A stretch of DNA of 43,771 nucleotides from Acidobacteriota bacterium (GCA_020851835.1 JADZBZ010000167.1:77128-120898), one strand, 5' to 3'; counted from the stretch's first letter, positions 1-7,878 are shown. Made by a program: numbers and translations. Notes: generated by a model from the letters alone, not told the origin.

Positions 1-2
1 TC

Positions 3-920
3 GGCGGCCAGAACATCGCCGAGAATGTTGAGGGGCGCGAGCGCTATCCGATTAACGTGCGTTACAGCCGGGACTTCCGAGACGACGTTGAGGCGTTGCG
101 CCGGGTGGTGATCGGCACGCCCACGGGTGCGCAGATTCCCATCGGCGAGGTCGCGGACGTGTCGTTCTCGAAGGGCCCCGCGATGATCCGCGACGAGGAC
201 GCCCTGCTCACCGGCTATGTCTACGTGGACCTGAGCACGAAGGATTACGGCGGGTTTGTCCGCCAGGCCGACCAGCGGCTGCGTGACAAGCTCCAGCTGC
301 CGGCTGGATACACCTACAAGTGGTCGGGCGAGTACGAGTTCGAGCAACGCGCCAAGGCGCGGCTGCGGCTGATCCTGCCTGTGGTGTTCCTCGTCATCTT
401 CGTGCTCCTCTACATGACCTTCCACTCGGTGGGCGAAGTCCTCGCCCTGGTGCTTCCGACGGCATTTGCGATGACCGGGGGCCTACTGCTGCAGATTCTG
501 CTCGGCTACAACTTCAGTGTGGCCGTGTGGGTCGGCTACATCGCCTTGTTCGGCATCGCGGTCGAGACCGGGGTCGTCATGATCGTCTACCTCCACGAGG
601 CGCTCGCCGAACGGCTGGCCACCGGAATTCCGCTCACGCGTGATGACGTGCGCGTCGCCACAATCGACGGGGCGGTGCTGCGGCTGCGGCCGAAGCTCAT
701 GACCGTGTTCGCGGTGCTGGCCAGCCTCGTGCCGATTCTCTATGAATCAGGCATCGGCTCGGACGTGATGAAGCCCATTGCGGCGCCCATCGTCGGCGGC
801 ATGGTGACCTCGACGATCGCCGTCTTGATCCTGGTGCCTGTGTTCTTCGCCATGCTGAAGGAGCGGGCGCTGCGGAAGGGGACGCTGGTCCGGGCGCAGG
901 AGTCGGAAGGGCACCGATGA
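3..920 (+). CDS. Heavy-metal RND efflux pump, CusA/CzcA type, C-terminal part (cut by window start)
   Basis: Inner-membrane proton-driven pump of the CusA/CzcA family, which exports Cu(I)/Ag(I) or Zn/Co/Cd with a periplasmic adaptor and an outer-membrane channel. The reading frame is open from base 3 and reads through GGQNIAENVEGRERYPINVR, a segment typical of the CusA pore domain, so the first in-frame start at 57 is not the real start. Then come a docking-domain stretch and hydrophobic segments matching the last membrane helices (VFLVIFVLLYMTF, AFGMTGG-like turns, VETGVVMIVYLHEAL, LKERALRKG end). The motif GIAVETGVVMIVYLHEA is characteristic of CusA. It ends 6 bp from the convergent FTR1 gene. 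The exact metal cannot be told from this part. Confidence 0.9.
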   Translation, partial: GGQNIAENVEGRERYPINVRYSRDFRDDVEALRRVVIGTPTGAQIPIGEVADVSFSKGPAMIRDEDALLTGYVYVDLSTKDYGGFVRQADQRLRDKLQLPAGYTYKWSGEYEFEQRAKARLRLILPVVFLVIFVLLYMTFHSVGEVLALVLPTAFAMTGGLLLQILLGYNFSVAVWVGYIALFGIAVETGVVMIVYLHEALAERLATGIPLTRDDVRVATIDGAVLRLRPKLMTVFAVLASLVPILYESGIGSDVMKPIAAPIVGGMVTSTIAVLILVPVFFAMLKERALRKGTLVRAQESEGHR

Positions 921-926
921 CTGGAA

Positions 927-1781
927 TCAAGGGCTGGATCTGGCCGGCGCCGGCCTTGCGTTCACGTGCGCAACGATCCGCCAGCGCGCCAACACGTACG
1001 ATCCGAGCACGAGCACCGCAGCGAGCACTTGCCCGGTGAGCGTTTCCACAGTGGGAAACAGAGAGAACCAGAGGCCGGCCCAGTCCGGGATACGGCCGGC
1101 CAGCGCCGGAATCAACGTGGTCGGCAGCCAGTGCGCGAGTTGCATCTCTTGCACCTGCTCGCCGACCATCACGAGCAGCACGACGCCGAGCAGGACGCCG
1201 GTGACGACGAGCATGCGGCGGTACGGCAGCTTGCGCTCGGCCAGGAACGCGACGGCGCTGATGGCGACCGTCAGCGCCAGGCCCAGCGCGAGCCCCGGGC
1301 GGATGGCCTCGGCGCCCAGCCGCAGACGATAGCTCTGGAGAAACAGCACGACCTCGACCCCCTCGCGATAGAGCGACGTGAACCCGAGCAGCGCGAATCC
1401 CAGGAAGAGACGCGTCTGGCTCGTCTCGGCGGCTGTGCCGAGCAGGCGGCGCTTTCGGCCGGTGTGCATGGAGATCCACCCCGTCCAATAGACCTTGTGG
1501 AAGAACCAGTTCATGACGACGAGCAGCACGGCGACGGCGAGGAGCCCGGTCGCCGCCTGCACGTCCAGCGCCGGCAGGCTCCCGGAGAGATCGCTCAGGA
1601 TCCGCACGGCCGCGAGCCAGGTCAGCGCCGTGACGGCGAGACCCGCGGTTCCGCCGGCCACGATCGCCCGGCGGAACCGCGCCCGTGCGCCCGTCAGACC
1701 GGCGGTGATCGCCGCGAGGACGAGAATGCACTCGAGCCCCTCGCGGAAAACCAGGACGCCGATGTTGAGGGTCGTCGTCAC
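927..1781 (-). CDS. FTR1-family iron permease
   Basis: Membrane permease of the FTR1/EfeU family, which moves ferric or ferrous iron across the inner membrane. Both signature REGxE motifs are visible: FREGLE near residue 12 in the first helix and YREGVE in a central helix; their Glu residues bind iron in the family. About seven hydrophobic segments fill the 284 residues, the family's usual size. I place the start at a GTG that overlaps the stop of the upstream TonB receptor gene (GTGA, 4 bp). The frame stays open farther upstream, but that part is arginine-rich shadow sequence inside the receptor gene. Translational coupling with the receptor points to one iron-uptake operon. No EfeO or EfeB partner is in the window. 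Confidence 0.88.
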   Translation of the reverse strand: MTTTLNIGVLVFREGLECILVLAAITAGLTGARARFRRAIVAGGTAGLAVTALTWLAAVRILSDLSGSLPALDVQAATGLLAVAVLLVVMNWFFHKVYWTGWISMHTGRKRRLLGTAAETSQTRLFLGFALLGFTSLYREGVEVVLFLQSYRLRLGAEAIRPGLALGLALTVAISAVAFLAERKLPYRRMLVVTGVLLGVVLLVMVGEQVQEMQLAHWLPTTLIPALAGRIPDWAGLWFSLFPTVETLTGQVLAAVLVLGSYVLARWRIVAHVNARPAPARSSP

Positions 1782-4700
1782 CGGTTCCAGCTCCAGCGGA
1801 CGCCGGTCTCGAACGTGCGGCCGATCTCGGGACGGTAGATCGGCGACGGCGCGCCCGTGGCAGAGAGCTTGCCGGTGTTCGGATCCTGGTTGTCCGTCAG
1901 GTTGTCGATGCCGGCGAAGAGCTCGAGCGGCCGCCGGATCGTCTTCGACACGTTCAGGTCCCAAAGCGCAAATCGCGGCGCGACCATCGATGAGGTGCCC
2001 GCGACGCCGCGCGTGGTACCGGCGATCCAGGAACTGTAGAACGCGCCGCGCAGGTTGGCCCGTACGCCGAGGCGGGCCGGCGTCCAATCCAGACGCATCG
2101 TGCCGTGGTGGCGGTTGCGATTCGTCAGCGCCGCGCCGCTCTCGACATCGACGGCGTCGAGGAACGTGTAGCTGCCCGACAGCCGCCACGCGGGGCTGAG
2201 CCGTACGTCACCGGCGAGATCCACGCCGCGCGTCCGTGCGTGTGCGACGTTCTCGTACAAGAAGAGCAACCGGTTGAGCTGCACGTTGAAGTCCGGCGCG
2301 ATGTCGTAGCTGCCGGCAAGCGCGTCGAGGTCAGCAGCCGAGGCGACGAATCCGAGGTTGACCGCCTGAATCAGATGGCGCACGTCATTATTGAAGATGT
2401 TCACGCTGGCGTGGGCTCGCGCGCCCCAGGCGGTCTCGATCCCGCCCTGCCAGGAGGTCGAGCGCTCCGGTTCCAGGTGCGGGTTGCCGATGACCTGATA
2501 GAGGTTGGTGGGGTTGAGGAACCGATAGTAGAGCTGCCCGAGGTCGGGCGCGCGGAAGCCGCGGCCGAACGAGACTCGACCCGTGAGCCAGTCCGTCACG
2601 CGATCGACGACGGCGACCTTCGGCGAGACCGCCGAGCCGAACGTCGAATGCGCGTCGGCGCGGACACCCGTGGTCACGGTGACCCGGGACAGCGGACTGG
2701 CCGAGTATTCCGCCCAGCCGCTCGCCATCGTGACGGCATTGCCGTCCGCATCGCGCAGGCGGTTGTGGCCGCGGTACGCGTCCCGCATCCACTCCACGCC
2801 GCCGCGCAGTTGTTGCCGGCTGTCGAGCGTGCGAAACACCGAGGCATCCAGTTTCGACAGGCCCTCAAACAGGTCTCCAGGCTCGACTGGCGTTTCCGCC
2901 GGATCGAGCAAGTAGCCGGTGGAGCGCTCGGCATAGCGGCTGCGGTACGCGCGGAACTCCACCGCCATGTCGGGCTCCGCCTGCCACAGCGCCCGGGCGC
3001 CGTAGGTCTGCGCGTTCGCATCGGTCAGGTTCGCCTGTGTCCCGAGTTCCCCGTTCGATTGGCCCGTCTGATGGTTCCAGTCGCTGGTGGCGGTTCCCGT
3101 GATCGACCATTGCGGTGAGAGCGCCACGGTTGCTCGGGTGTTGAAATCGGTACGCCCGAACTTCGTCCCCGTGGTATCAGGCGTGGAGGGCGTCAGATCG
3201 AAGCCGTCTCTTGCGTGGCGACCCCCGCCAATCGACCAAGTGCCCCAGCGCGCGAGTCCGCCAAGGTCGGCGCTGGCGTCGGCCGTGCCGAAGCTCCCGC
3301 CCGCGAGCGCCCCGGAGGCTTCCAGCGGATGGCGCGGATCGCGTGGGATGAGATTGATCACGCCGCCAATCGCATCCGACCCGTAGAGCGCCGAGGCGGC
3401 GCCGCGTACGACCTCGATCCGATCGAGCGCATGGACCGGCTGCTCGTCGAGGTTGATCATCCCGCTCTTGATGCCGCGCGCGCCGGCGATCGGCTGCCCA
3501 TCCATCAGGACGAGAACCTCCCGCGGGTCGAGTCCCTGCACCTGCTCGCCCGCGACATCGGTCCCCTCCGATCCCCGTCTTGTGACGATGCCGGCGATGT
3601 CGCCGAGCGCCGCGCCCACGGTCGCGTGACCAGCATCGCGCATGGCCTGACCCTCGATTACGGTAACCGGAAGGGTGGTGCTGTCCCGCAACTGCGTGAG
3701 GCGCGCGTCAGATGTGACGGTGACCGCCTCCTGATATCGCAGAGGCTGGAGCACGAACGACAGGGCTTCGGCGATCGAGGCATCAATCGGTTCCTGCACG
3801 GGTGCGAACCCCGCGAGACTGACGACGATGTCGTACGGGCCGTCAGCGACATCGTGGAAGGCAAACTGACCGGCACGGCCCGTCGTGGTCACGCGCTGGA
3901 CGCCCGACGAGGATCGGCGGAGCACGACCGCCGCGCCGACGACGGGCAGGCCGGAGGCGTCGGTGACGGTGCCCTCGATTTGGCGGGGTGCGTCGATCGG
4001 CGATCGAGCGTCGCGCACGGCACTGGCGCCGGCGACGCTCGCACGCTTGAGAATCCACTGCGCGATTCGACCGTCGGGCAGCAAGGTCCGGCCGTCCCAC
4101 GCGAACGCCAGGCCCTTCAACGTCTGCGGAATCTCATCGGCCACCCGACCCGGCGAGAGGAGCAGCGGGATCACGACGACGGTGCCTGACGTGGCGTCCG
4201 CGGCGACGGCCTCACGCAGTTGCGACAGCGCGAGGTCCTTGACCGGCTTCGGCGCGTCGTCGCGCAGCAGCCGGGTATCGATCGCCGCGAACGGCGCGGT
4301 CGCCTGCACGCGCGCGGCCAATCGCCGCATGGCGGCGAGCCACACCCGAGCTTCACCGTCGTCGTTCGGGCCGTGGGCGACGATCGTCAGCCGCTCCCGC
4401 GCGGGATTAGCGCTCAGGGCCCGCGCGCGATCGGCCAGGATGTCGCCGATGAGCGCATCGTCATCCATCGCGGGCGTCACGCCGACGATGGGTACCGGAC
4501 CCGCGATCGGAGCCAGCGCCATGTGCTCGGCGTGCGGATAGTCCGGCCGCAGGCCGGCGAGAAACCGAATCTGTTCGTAGTGGGCGCTGTGCGACGAGAT
4601 GAGCAGGGGCACCACGACGATTCGCGAGGCGCCTCGGCGGACGAGCGCATCGTACGCTGCCTGGGGCGTCGGGCCGTCGCCCATGAGGAAGCCGACGGCG

Positions 4701-4885
4701 GCGGGCATTTCGCGCCGGACGGCCTCGACCGACGCGAGAACCGGAGCATTCCAGGCGGCGTCCGCGCCGTGGGCGATGACGAGCACGCCCAGGTGGTCGT
4801 GCTCCTGAGCGAGGGTCGGGGAAGTGAACATCATGACGAGCACCAGCGCCGCACCAGCGTGCGACCGCCATCCACGGAAAAACAT
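1778..4885 (-). CDS. Fusion of two CbiX-like chelatase domains to a TonB-dependent outer-membrane receptor
   Basis: A 1035-residue protein. Residues 1-26 form a signal peptide ending TLAQ. About residues 30-290 hold two CbiX/SirB-like repeats (sirohydrochlorin cobalt/ferrochelatase fold): LGVLVIAHG opens the first and LTIVAHG the second, each keeping the His of the family's active site. The second His position is SHSAHYEQI in repeat one but is lost in repeat two (GRVADEIP). About 300-385 is a carboxypeptidase-regulatory-like domain, 390-510 a TonB plug (VEVVRGAASALYGSDAIGG) and 520-1035 a beta-barrel ending in Trp-Asn-Arg. The ATG follows GGAGG by 6 nt. The chelatase part should lie in the periplasm and the barrel in the outer membrane. 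The operon with FTR1 and the divergent DtxR-type gene suggest iron or metal-tetrapyrrole uptake; the substrate is unknown. Confidence 0.85.
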   Translation of the reverse strand: MFFRGWRSHAGAALVLVMMFTSPTLAQEHDHLGVLVIAHGADAAWNAPVLASVEAVRREMPAAVGFLMGDGPTPQAAYDALVRRGASRIVVVPLLISSHSAHYEQIRFLAGLRPDYPHAEHMALAPIAGPVPIVGVTPAMDDDALIGDILADRARALSANPARERLTIVAHGPNDDGEARVWLAAMRRLAARVQATAPFAAIDTRLLRDDAPKPVKDLALSQLREAVAADATSGTVVVIPLLLSPGRVADEIPQTLKGLAFAWDGRTLLPDGRIAQWILKRASVAGASAVRDARSPIDAPRQIEGTVTDASGLPVVGAAVVLRRSSSGVQRVTTTGRAGQFAFHDVADGPYDIVVSLAGFAPVQEPIDASIAEALSFVLQPLRYQEAVTVTSDARLTQLRDSTTLPVTVIEGQAMRDAGHATVGAALGDIAGIVTRRGSEGTDVAGEQVQGLDPREVLVLMDGQPIAGARGIKSGMINLDEQPVHALDRIEVVRGAASALYGSDAIGGVINLIPRDPRHPLEASGALAGGSFGTADASADLGGLARWGTWSIGGGRHARDGFDLTPSTPDTTGTKFGRTDFNTRATVALSPQWSITGTATSDWNHQTGQSNGELGTQANLTDANAQTYGARALWQAEPDMAVEFRAYRSRYAERSTGYLLDPAETPVEPGDLFEGLSKLDASVFRTLDSRQQLRGGVEWMRDAYRGHNRLRDADGNAVTMASGWAEYSASPLSRVTVTTGVRADAHSTFGSAVSPKVAVVDRVTDWLTGRVSFGRGFRAPDLGQLYYRFLNPTNLYQVIGNPHLEPERSTSWQGGIETAWGARAHASVNIFNNDVRHLIQAVNLGFVASAADLDALAGSYDIAPDFNVQLNRLLFLYENVAHARTRGVDLAGDVRLSPAWRLSGSYTFLDAVDVESGAALTNRNRHHGTMRLDWTPARLGVRANLRGAFYSSWIAGTTRGVAGTSSMVAPRFALWDLNVSKTIRRPLELFAGIDNLTDNQDPNTGKLSATGAPSPIYRPEIGRTFETGVRWSWNR

Positions 4886-4890
4886 CGGCA

Positions 4891-4938
4891 GCCTCCAGGC
4901 GCGTTGCGCCGGCGCGCGGCGCCCCGTAGACTGGAGGC
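4891..4938 (-). promoter_or_regulatory. Inverted repeat that can hide the receptor gene's ribosome-binding site
   Basis: In the minus-strand leader of the TonB-receptor gene, CTGGAGGC (4898-4891), which contains the GGAGG Shine-Dalgarno sequence, is exactly complementary to GCCTCCAG (4938-4931). The 32-nt loop is itself GC-rich and self-complementary. Farther upstream the leader has another strong stem around 4997-5030 (GGCCCGCC ... GGCGGGCC). The pairing is seen directly; control of translation, by a riboswitch or otherwise, is inference, and I could not match the leader to a known riboswitch class. Confidence 0.5.
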
Positions 4939-5084
4939 GTTGAGCGCGTCAGGCGCACGAGCGCGTGATCAGGGTCGGTCCAGACCTGCGTTCGACCGGG
5001 CCCGCCGGTGTTCACGCACCGGGCGGGCCGTTTAGTTCGGTGCTCCTTCGCCACGATCGAGCACGTCGGCCACGTTAGCGCAGG

Positions 5085-5106
5085 AGTGATTGACATGTCA
5101 ATCACT
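5085..5106. promoter_or_regulatory. 22-bp perfect palindrome, probable operator of the DtxR/MntR-type regulator
   Basis: AGTGATTGACA is followed directly by its exact reverse complement. It lies between the divergent receptor and regulator genes and contains a TTGACA -35-like hexamer on each strand. Length and symmetry fit operators of DtxR/IdeR/MntR-family repressors, which bind as dimers when loaded with iron or manganese. The neighbour at 5127 encodes such a protein, so autoregulation and control of the receptor-FTR1 operon are likely. Confidence 0.7.
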
Positions 5107-5119
5107 TGTCCTGTATATA
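5090..5119 (+). promoter_or_regulatory. Sigma-70-like promoter of the regulator gene, apparently giving a leaderless mRNA
   Basis: TTGACA at 5090-5095 is followed after 18 nt by TATATA at 5114-5119. The ATG at 5127 lies about 8 nt past the -10 box, so transcription would begin at or next to the start codon; there is no Shine-Dalgarno sequence before the ATG. The -35 box lies inside the palindrome, so bound repressor would block RNA polymerase. Confidence 0.6.
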
Positions 5120-5126
5120 AATCACC

Positions 5127-5654
5127 ATGGACACTTGGAAGGCCTTTGAAGCCAACGAGCTGACACACAGCGCCACGCATCATCTCTTCGCCATCCACGA
5201 GGTCGGCGCGGAGTACGGGGGGTGGGCGCGGGTTTCGGATATCGCGCGCCACCTGCACATTACGCGCGGAAGCGTCTCGATCAACCTGCGTGCGCTGAAG
5301 AAACGCGGCTGGGTCGACACGGACGATCGCCATCTGGTCAAGCTGTCGCCGGACGGGCTCAAGGTCGTGCAAACCGTGTTGGCGAAGCGATCCGTCCTGA
5401 AGACGTTCTTCGTACGGGTGCTGGCGGTGCCGGAACCGCAGGCCGAGATCGACGCCTGCAAGATGGAACATCTGGTTAGCCACACCACGGGACGGCAGTT
5501 GGCGCAGTTCCTCCGCTTCCTGGCGGCTCGCGGGCGGGACGGCGAGGCCTTGCTGTCGAGGTTTCGGCGGTTTCACGCCCAGTGTCCGGCGCGCCGGACG
5601 TGCGACCTGTGTCAGGGACAGTGTCTCGTCGACGAGCTGGCGGAGGCCATGTGA
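5127..5654 (+). CDS. DtxR/MntR-family metal-dependent transcriptional regulator
   Basis: A 175-residue protein with an N-terminal winged helix (about residues 15-70: SDIARHLHITRGSVSINLRALKKRGWV) and a metal-binding/dimer domain with the E-x-D-x-C-x-M-E-H pattern (EIDACKMEHLVS, about 110-120) typical of DtxR/MntR ligands. It has no SH3-like third domain. Instead the C-terminus carries a Cys cluster, CPARRTCDLCQGQC, which may bind a metal or an iron-sulfur cluster. It should repress the divergent receptor-FTR1 operon and itself through the 22-bp palindrome. The start is set by the leaderless promoter. It is translationally coupled (GTGA overlap) to the ferritin-like gene downstream. Iron is the likelier co-repressor from context; manganese is possible. 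Confidence 0.87.
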   Translation: MDTWKAFEANELTHSATHHLFAIHEVGAEYGGWARVSDIARHLHITRGSVSINLRALKKRGWVDTDDRHLVKLSPDGLKVVQTVLAKRSVLKTFFVRVLAVPEPQAEIDACKMEHLVSHTTGRQLAQFLRFLAARGRDGEALLSRFRRFHAQCPARRTCDLCQGQCLVDELAEAM

Positions 5655-6133
5655 CGGGAGCCTCACGCGTGGCGGGCGATCGCGGCGAGATCATCGAGGA
5701 ACTCAACCGCCTCATGGCGGAGGAGGCCGAAGCGTGCCTCCGCTATTTCCAGATGCGCTTTCGGCTGCGCGGCCGACACCGTCGGCGGGCAGAACGCTTC
5801 TTCGAGGAGGCCATCAAGGAGACGCTCGAGCACGCGGATGCGATTGCGCGGCGGATTCACGCGCTCGGCTGCGTGCCGACGCTCAAGATTGAGCTGTCAC
5901 TGGCCGGCGAGCCGATGCGCGCCTCTGAAGCGCTGGCCGAAGCGCTCGACGTGGAACAGCAGGCACTCGATGCCTACAAGGAGTTTCTGCCGCGCGGGGC
6001 GGGCGATCGCCAACTCGAGCCGTTCATTCGGCAGCAGATCGCCGTCGAAACGGAGCACGTCGAGGACCTTCGCACCGCGATCGACGACATGCCCAGGCTC
6101 AGGCTGGTCGCTAAGGCCAAGGGGACATGCTGA
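5651..6133 (+). CDS. Bacterioferritin/ferritin-like diiron protein
   Basis: A 160-residue four-helix-bundle protein of the bacterioferritin group, which stores or detoxifies iron. Helix A begins IIEELNRLMAEEAEACLRYFQ, helix B holds KETLEHADAIARRIHALG, helix C EQQALDAYKEF and helix D QIAVETEHVEDL. In classical Bfr the helix-B ligand pattern is E-x-x-H with a heme Met; here the position three before the His is Thr (ETLEH) and the Met is Leu, so the ferroxidase centre may be altered and heme is unlikely. I chose the GTG at 5651 because it overlaps the regulator's stop (GTGA) and follows GGAGG by 4 nt; a GTG at 5669 is an alternative. It fits as the storage arm of the iron regulon. Confidence 0.8.
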   Translation: MTGASRVAGDRGEIIEELNRLMAEEAEACLRYFQMRFRLRGRHRRRAERFFEEAIKETLEHADAIARRIHALGCVPTLKIELSLAGEPMRASEALAEALDVEQQALDAYKEFLPRGAGDRQLEPFIRQQIAVETEHVEDLRTAIDDMPRLRLVAKAKGTC

Positions 6134-6173
6134 TTCTTCCGGCGGTCTCACTCTCCGCGCCAGAAGCGCGTCC

Positions 6174-6512
6174 ATGTCGCACCGGTCGTTGATCCGTGGG
6201 TCCGCTCGGAGGGCCGGCGAAACGATTCGCCGCAAGTCGGCAGCGCGCGCTGGTCAAGTGGCTCGGAACCTGGACGCCTATCGACAGATGCTGGCGCATC
6301 CCCGCACGCCGTGCCTCGCGCGTTGGCTCCTGCTCGCGGCTTTCGCCTACTTGGCCAGCCCGATCGATCTCATCCCTGACTTCATTCCGGTCATTGGACA
6401 CCTTGATGACGCGATCGTCGTGCCGGCGCTCCTGTTCGCCGCGCGCCGCCTCGTCCCGCCTGACGTGTGGGAGGAATGCTTCGGTCGCGAAGCGGCGACG
6501 GCGGCAGACTGA
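6174..6512 (+). CDS. DUF1232 (YkvA-like) small membrane protein
   Basis: A 112-residue protein whose C-terminal part has the DUF1232 signature: a hydrophobic helix ending in YLASPIDLIPDFIPVIG, followed by a second helix (LDDAIVVPALLFAARRL). The family is widespread and of unknown function. The start at ATG 6174 is uncertain: the frame is open upstream over the end of the ferritin gene, and no strong ribosome-binding site is evident. It lies 40 bp after the ferritin gene in the same direction and may be the last gene of that operon. Confidence 0.7.
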   Translation: MSHRSLIRGSARRAGETIRRKSAARAGQVARNLDAYRQMLAHPRTPCLARWLLLAAFAYLASPIDLIPDFIPVIGHLDDAIVVPALLFAARRLVPPDVWEECFGREAATAAD

Positions 6513-6654
6513 ATCCCGCGCGGCTGTGCAGGCGAGTCCCTTGTTCTGCGCTCAACTGGCGGTCAACTCACGGACGTGGCGCGCCCTGGGGCTGTGTGGA
6601 CGCGTGCGGGGTACTTCGCGAAGAGTCCGACGTCGCGCCGTCCAGCGACGCCGA

Positions 6655-7092
6655 TTATGTGGATTCCGCAGGTTCGCTCTGCGCGACCATCAGCACATAC
6701 CCGTCGGGGTCGGTGAGCCGCATCTCCTGACGCGGCCCGGGCGTGCCGTCGCGGATCTCGCTGGCATCGATGCCTTCAGCGAGCAGGTGCTGACGCAACG
6801 CGGCCAACGTGGTCGAGTACAAGTAGAAGAGGACGCCTTGCTTGGACGAGTCGATCGCGTCGCCATCTGTAGAGACCATCAGCTCGGCTCCCTCGCTGCG
6901 TAGCGCCGCCCAGACCGGCCGTCCCTTGTACTTGTAGACGCTCGCGACCGTGAACCCGAGATGGTGGTAAAAGGCGATCGACCGCTCGACGTTCTCGACA
7001 TGAACGAACGGGACCAGGCGGTTGACCCGCTGCGCTGGCGGAGCCGCCACGGATTCCGGCGGCCGCGGGCCATCCGTCAGCTGCTGGTTCAT
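6655..7092 (-). CDS. VOC-family (glyoxalase/bleomycin-resistance-like) protein
   Basis: A 145-residue protein with one vicinal-oxygen-chelate fold: RLVPFVHVENVERSIAFYHHLGFTVAS near residues 24-52 opens the module, and EMRLTDPDGYVLMVAQ near 122-138 closes it, the usual end of these domains. Members bind a divalent metal and act as isomerases, dioxygenases or drug-binding proteins; the substrate cannot be read from sequence. The first about 22 residues are Pro/Ala-rich and probably disordered. It stands alone on the minus strand, converging on the DUF1232 gene, with no clear functional tie to the neighbours. Confidence 0.8.
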   Translation of the reverse strand: MNQQLTDGPRPPESVAAPPAQRVNRLVPFVHVENVERSIAFYHHLGFTVASVYKYKGRPVWAALRSEGAELMVSTDGDAIDSSKQGVLFYLYSTTLAALRQHLLAEGIDASEIRDGTPGPRQEMRLTDPDGYVLMVAQSEPAEST

Positions 7093-7578
7093 TCCTCGAT
7101 GCTAGCGCACCTCGCCTCGCAGCGCTGCGCGAACCCGCGTTCACTCATCCGCCGGTCACGCGATCACAACGGCGCCGTCACCGCGGCCGCCGACAGAATA
7201 CGCCCTCCGATCCTCCGCACCGCGAGGCCGGCCGTCCACTAAAGTCCTGCAAACTCACCGTCCCGCACAGCTCGCCCAGCCCGTTGGTCTTGTCGTCCGT
7301 TCCTTGACTCGTTCATCGCTCCAGGTCTTCGCTGAGCGCGCCGGTCCCGACGGCCGCCACGGAGCGGACAGCGCACCACCATCGCCGAGTGCCTGCGGCT
7401 CGCGCCAGCCATAGAGCGGGCTGTCACGCCGGCGAGTAGGGCGTGCGCTTCGGCCGTCGGTCCTCGGCGCGTGGCCTCCGAGCGGCCCGCGAGTGGGATT
7501 CCTCACCCGGCGTGAAGGAACCGCACATCGCGGGACCACAGGAGGCCAGCAATGGCGAAGACACAAGGAGCGACGAAC
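7093..7578. other. Intergenic stretch without a convincing gene
   Basis: Frames here show only arginine- and alanine-rich shadow ORFs. The stretch separates the minus-strand VOC gene from the first of the mobile-element-type accessory genes. Near its right end lies AGGAGGCCAGCA followed by an ATG at 7552, a possible alternative start for the next gene. I see no clear promoter, repeat or RNA gene. Confidence 0.5.
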
Positions 7579-7878
7579 ATGACGATCAAATTCACGCCGA
7601 ACGACAAGGGCAACCCTCCGGGCAAGCTGGCGGACGCCGAACTGCACTTCGCGGGCGGCCCGCTGGACGGGCTGAAGCTCATCGGCTTCGCGATCTGGGA
7701 GCGGCGCAACGGCGGCCGGACGGTGACGTTCCCGGCGCGGCAGTACTCGGTGAACGGCGAGCGGCGAAGCTTCGCGCTACTGCGGCCCGTCGCCGACACC
7801 GCCTCGCAGGACCGGCTGCGCGACCTTGTCTTGGCGGCCTACAGCGAGCACGAAACGGCCATGGCCGAGAGCGCCTGA
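7579..7878 (+). CDS. Hypothetical 99-residue protein, copy 1 of a paralogous pair
   Basis: The protein is 99 residues long and about 73 of 99 positions match the protein at 9388-9687, also 99 residues. I use the ATG at 7579 (AAGGAG 8 nt upstream) because that start aligns with the paralogue; an in-frame ATG at 7552 would add nine residues. Shared core: NPPGKLADAELHF, then GPL(D/E)GLKL, GFA(I/V)WERR, VTFP and NGERRSFALLR. The GFAVWER ... VTFPTRKY ... GERRSFALLR part distantly recalls the SpoVG fold (a small nucleic-acid-binding protein), but that is inference. It lies upstream of RadC-like, methylase and conjugation genes, as accessory genes of integrative elements often do. Confidence 0.75.
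   Translation: MTIKFTPNDKGNPPGKLADAELHFAGGPLDGLKLIGFAIWERRNGGRTVTFPARQYSVNGERRSFALLRPVADTASQDRLRDLVLAAYSEHETAMAESA

Noticed and set aside
942-955. GGCCGGCGCCGGCC palindrome near the CusA/FTR1 convergent ends
   Set aside because: Lies in FTR1 coding sequence, has no T-run, and short GC palindromes are common here; too weak to call a terminator.
4939-5040. Cobalamin riboswitch before the CbiX-TonB gene
   Set aside because: The gene content suggested it, but I find no B12-box-like sequence in the leader; only generic stems.
6541-6570. Resemblance of TTCTGCGCTCAACTGGCGG to the 10601 motif copy
   Set aside because: Needs gaps to align and lacks the GTAAGG start; probably chance in GC-rich DNA.
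7239-7265. A possible fourth copy of the 28-nt motif (CTAAAGTCCTGCAAACTC)
   Set aside because: Spacing between the TAAAG and AAA parts is 6 nt and not 9, and the GCGTTC end is missing.
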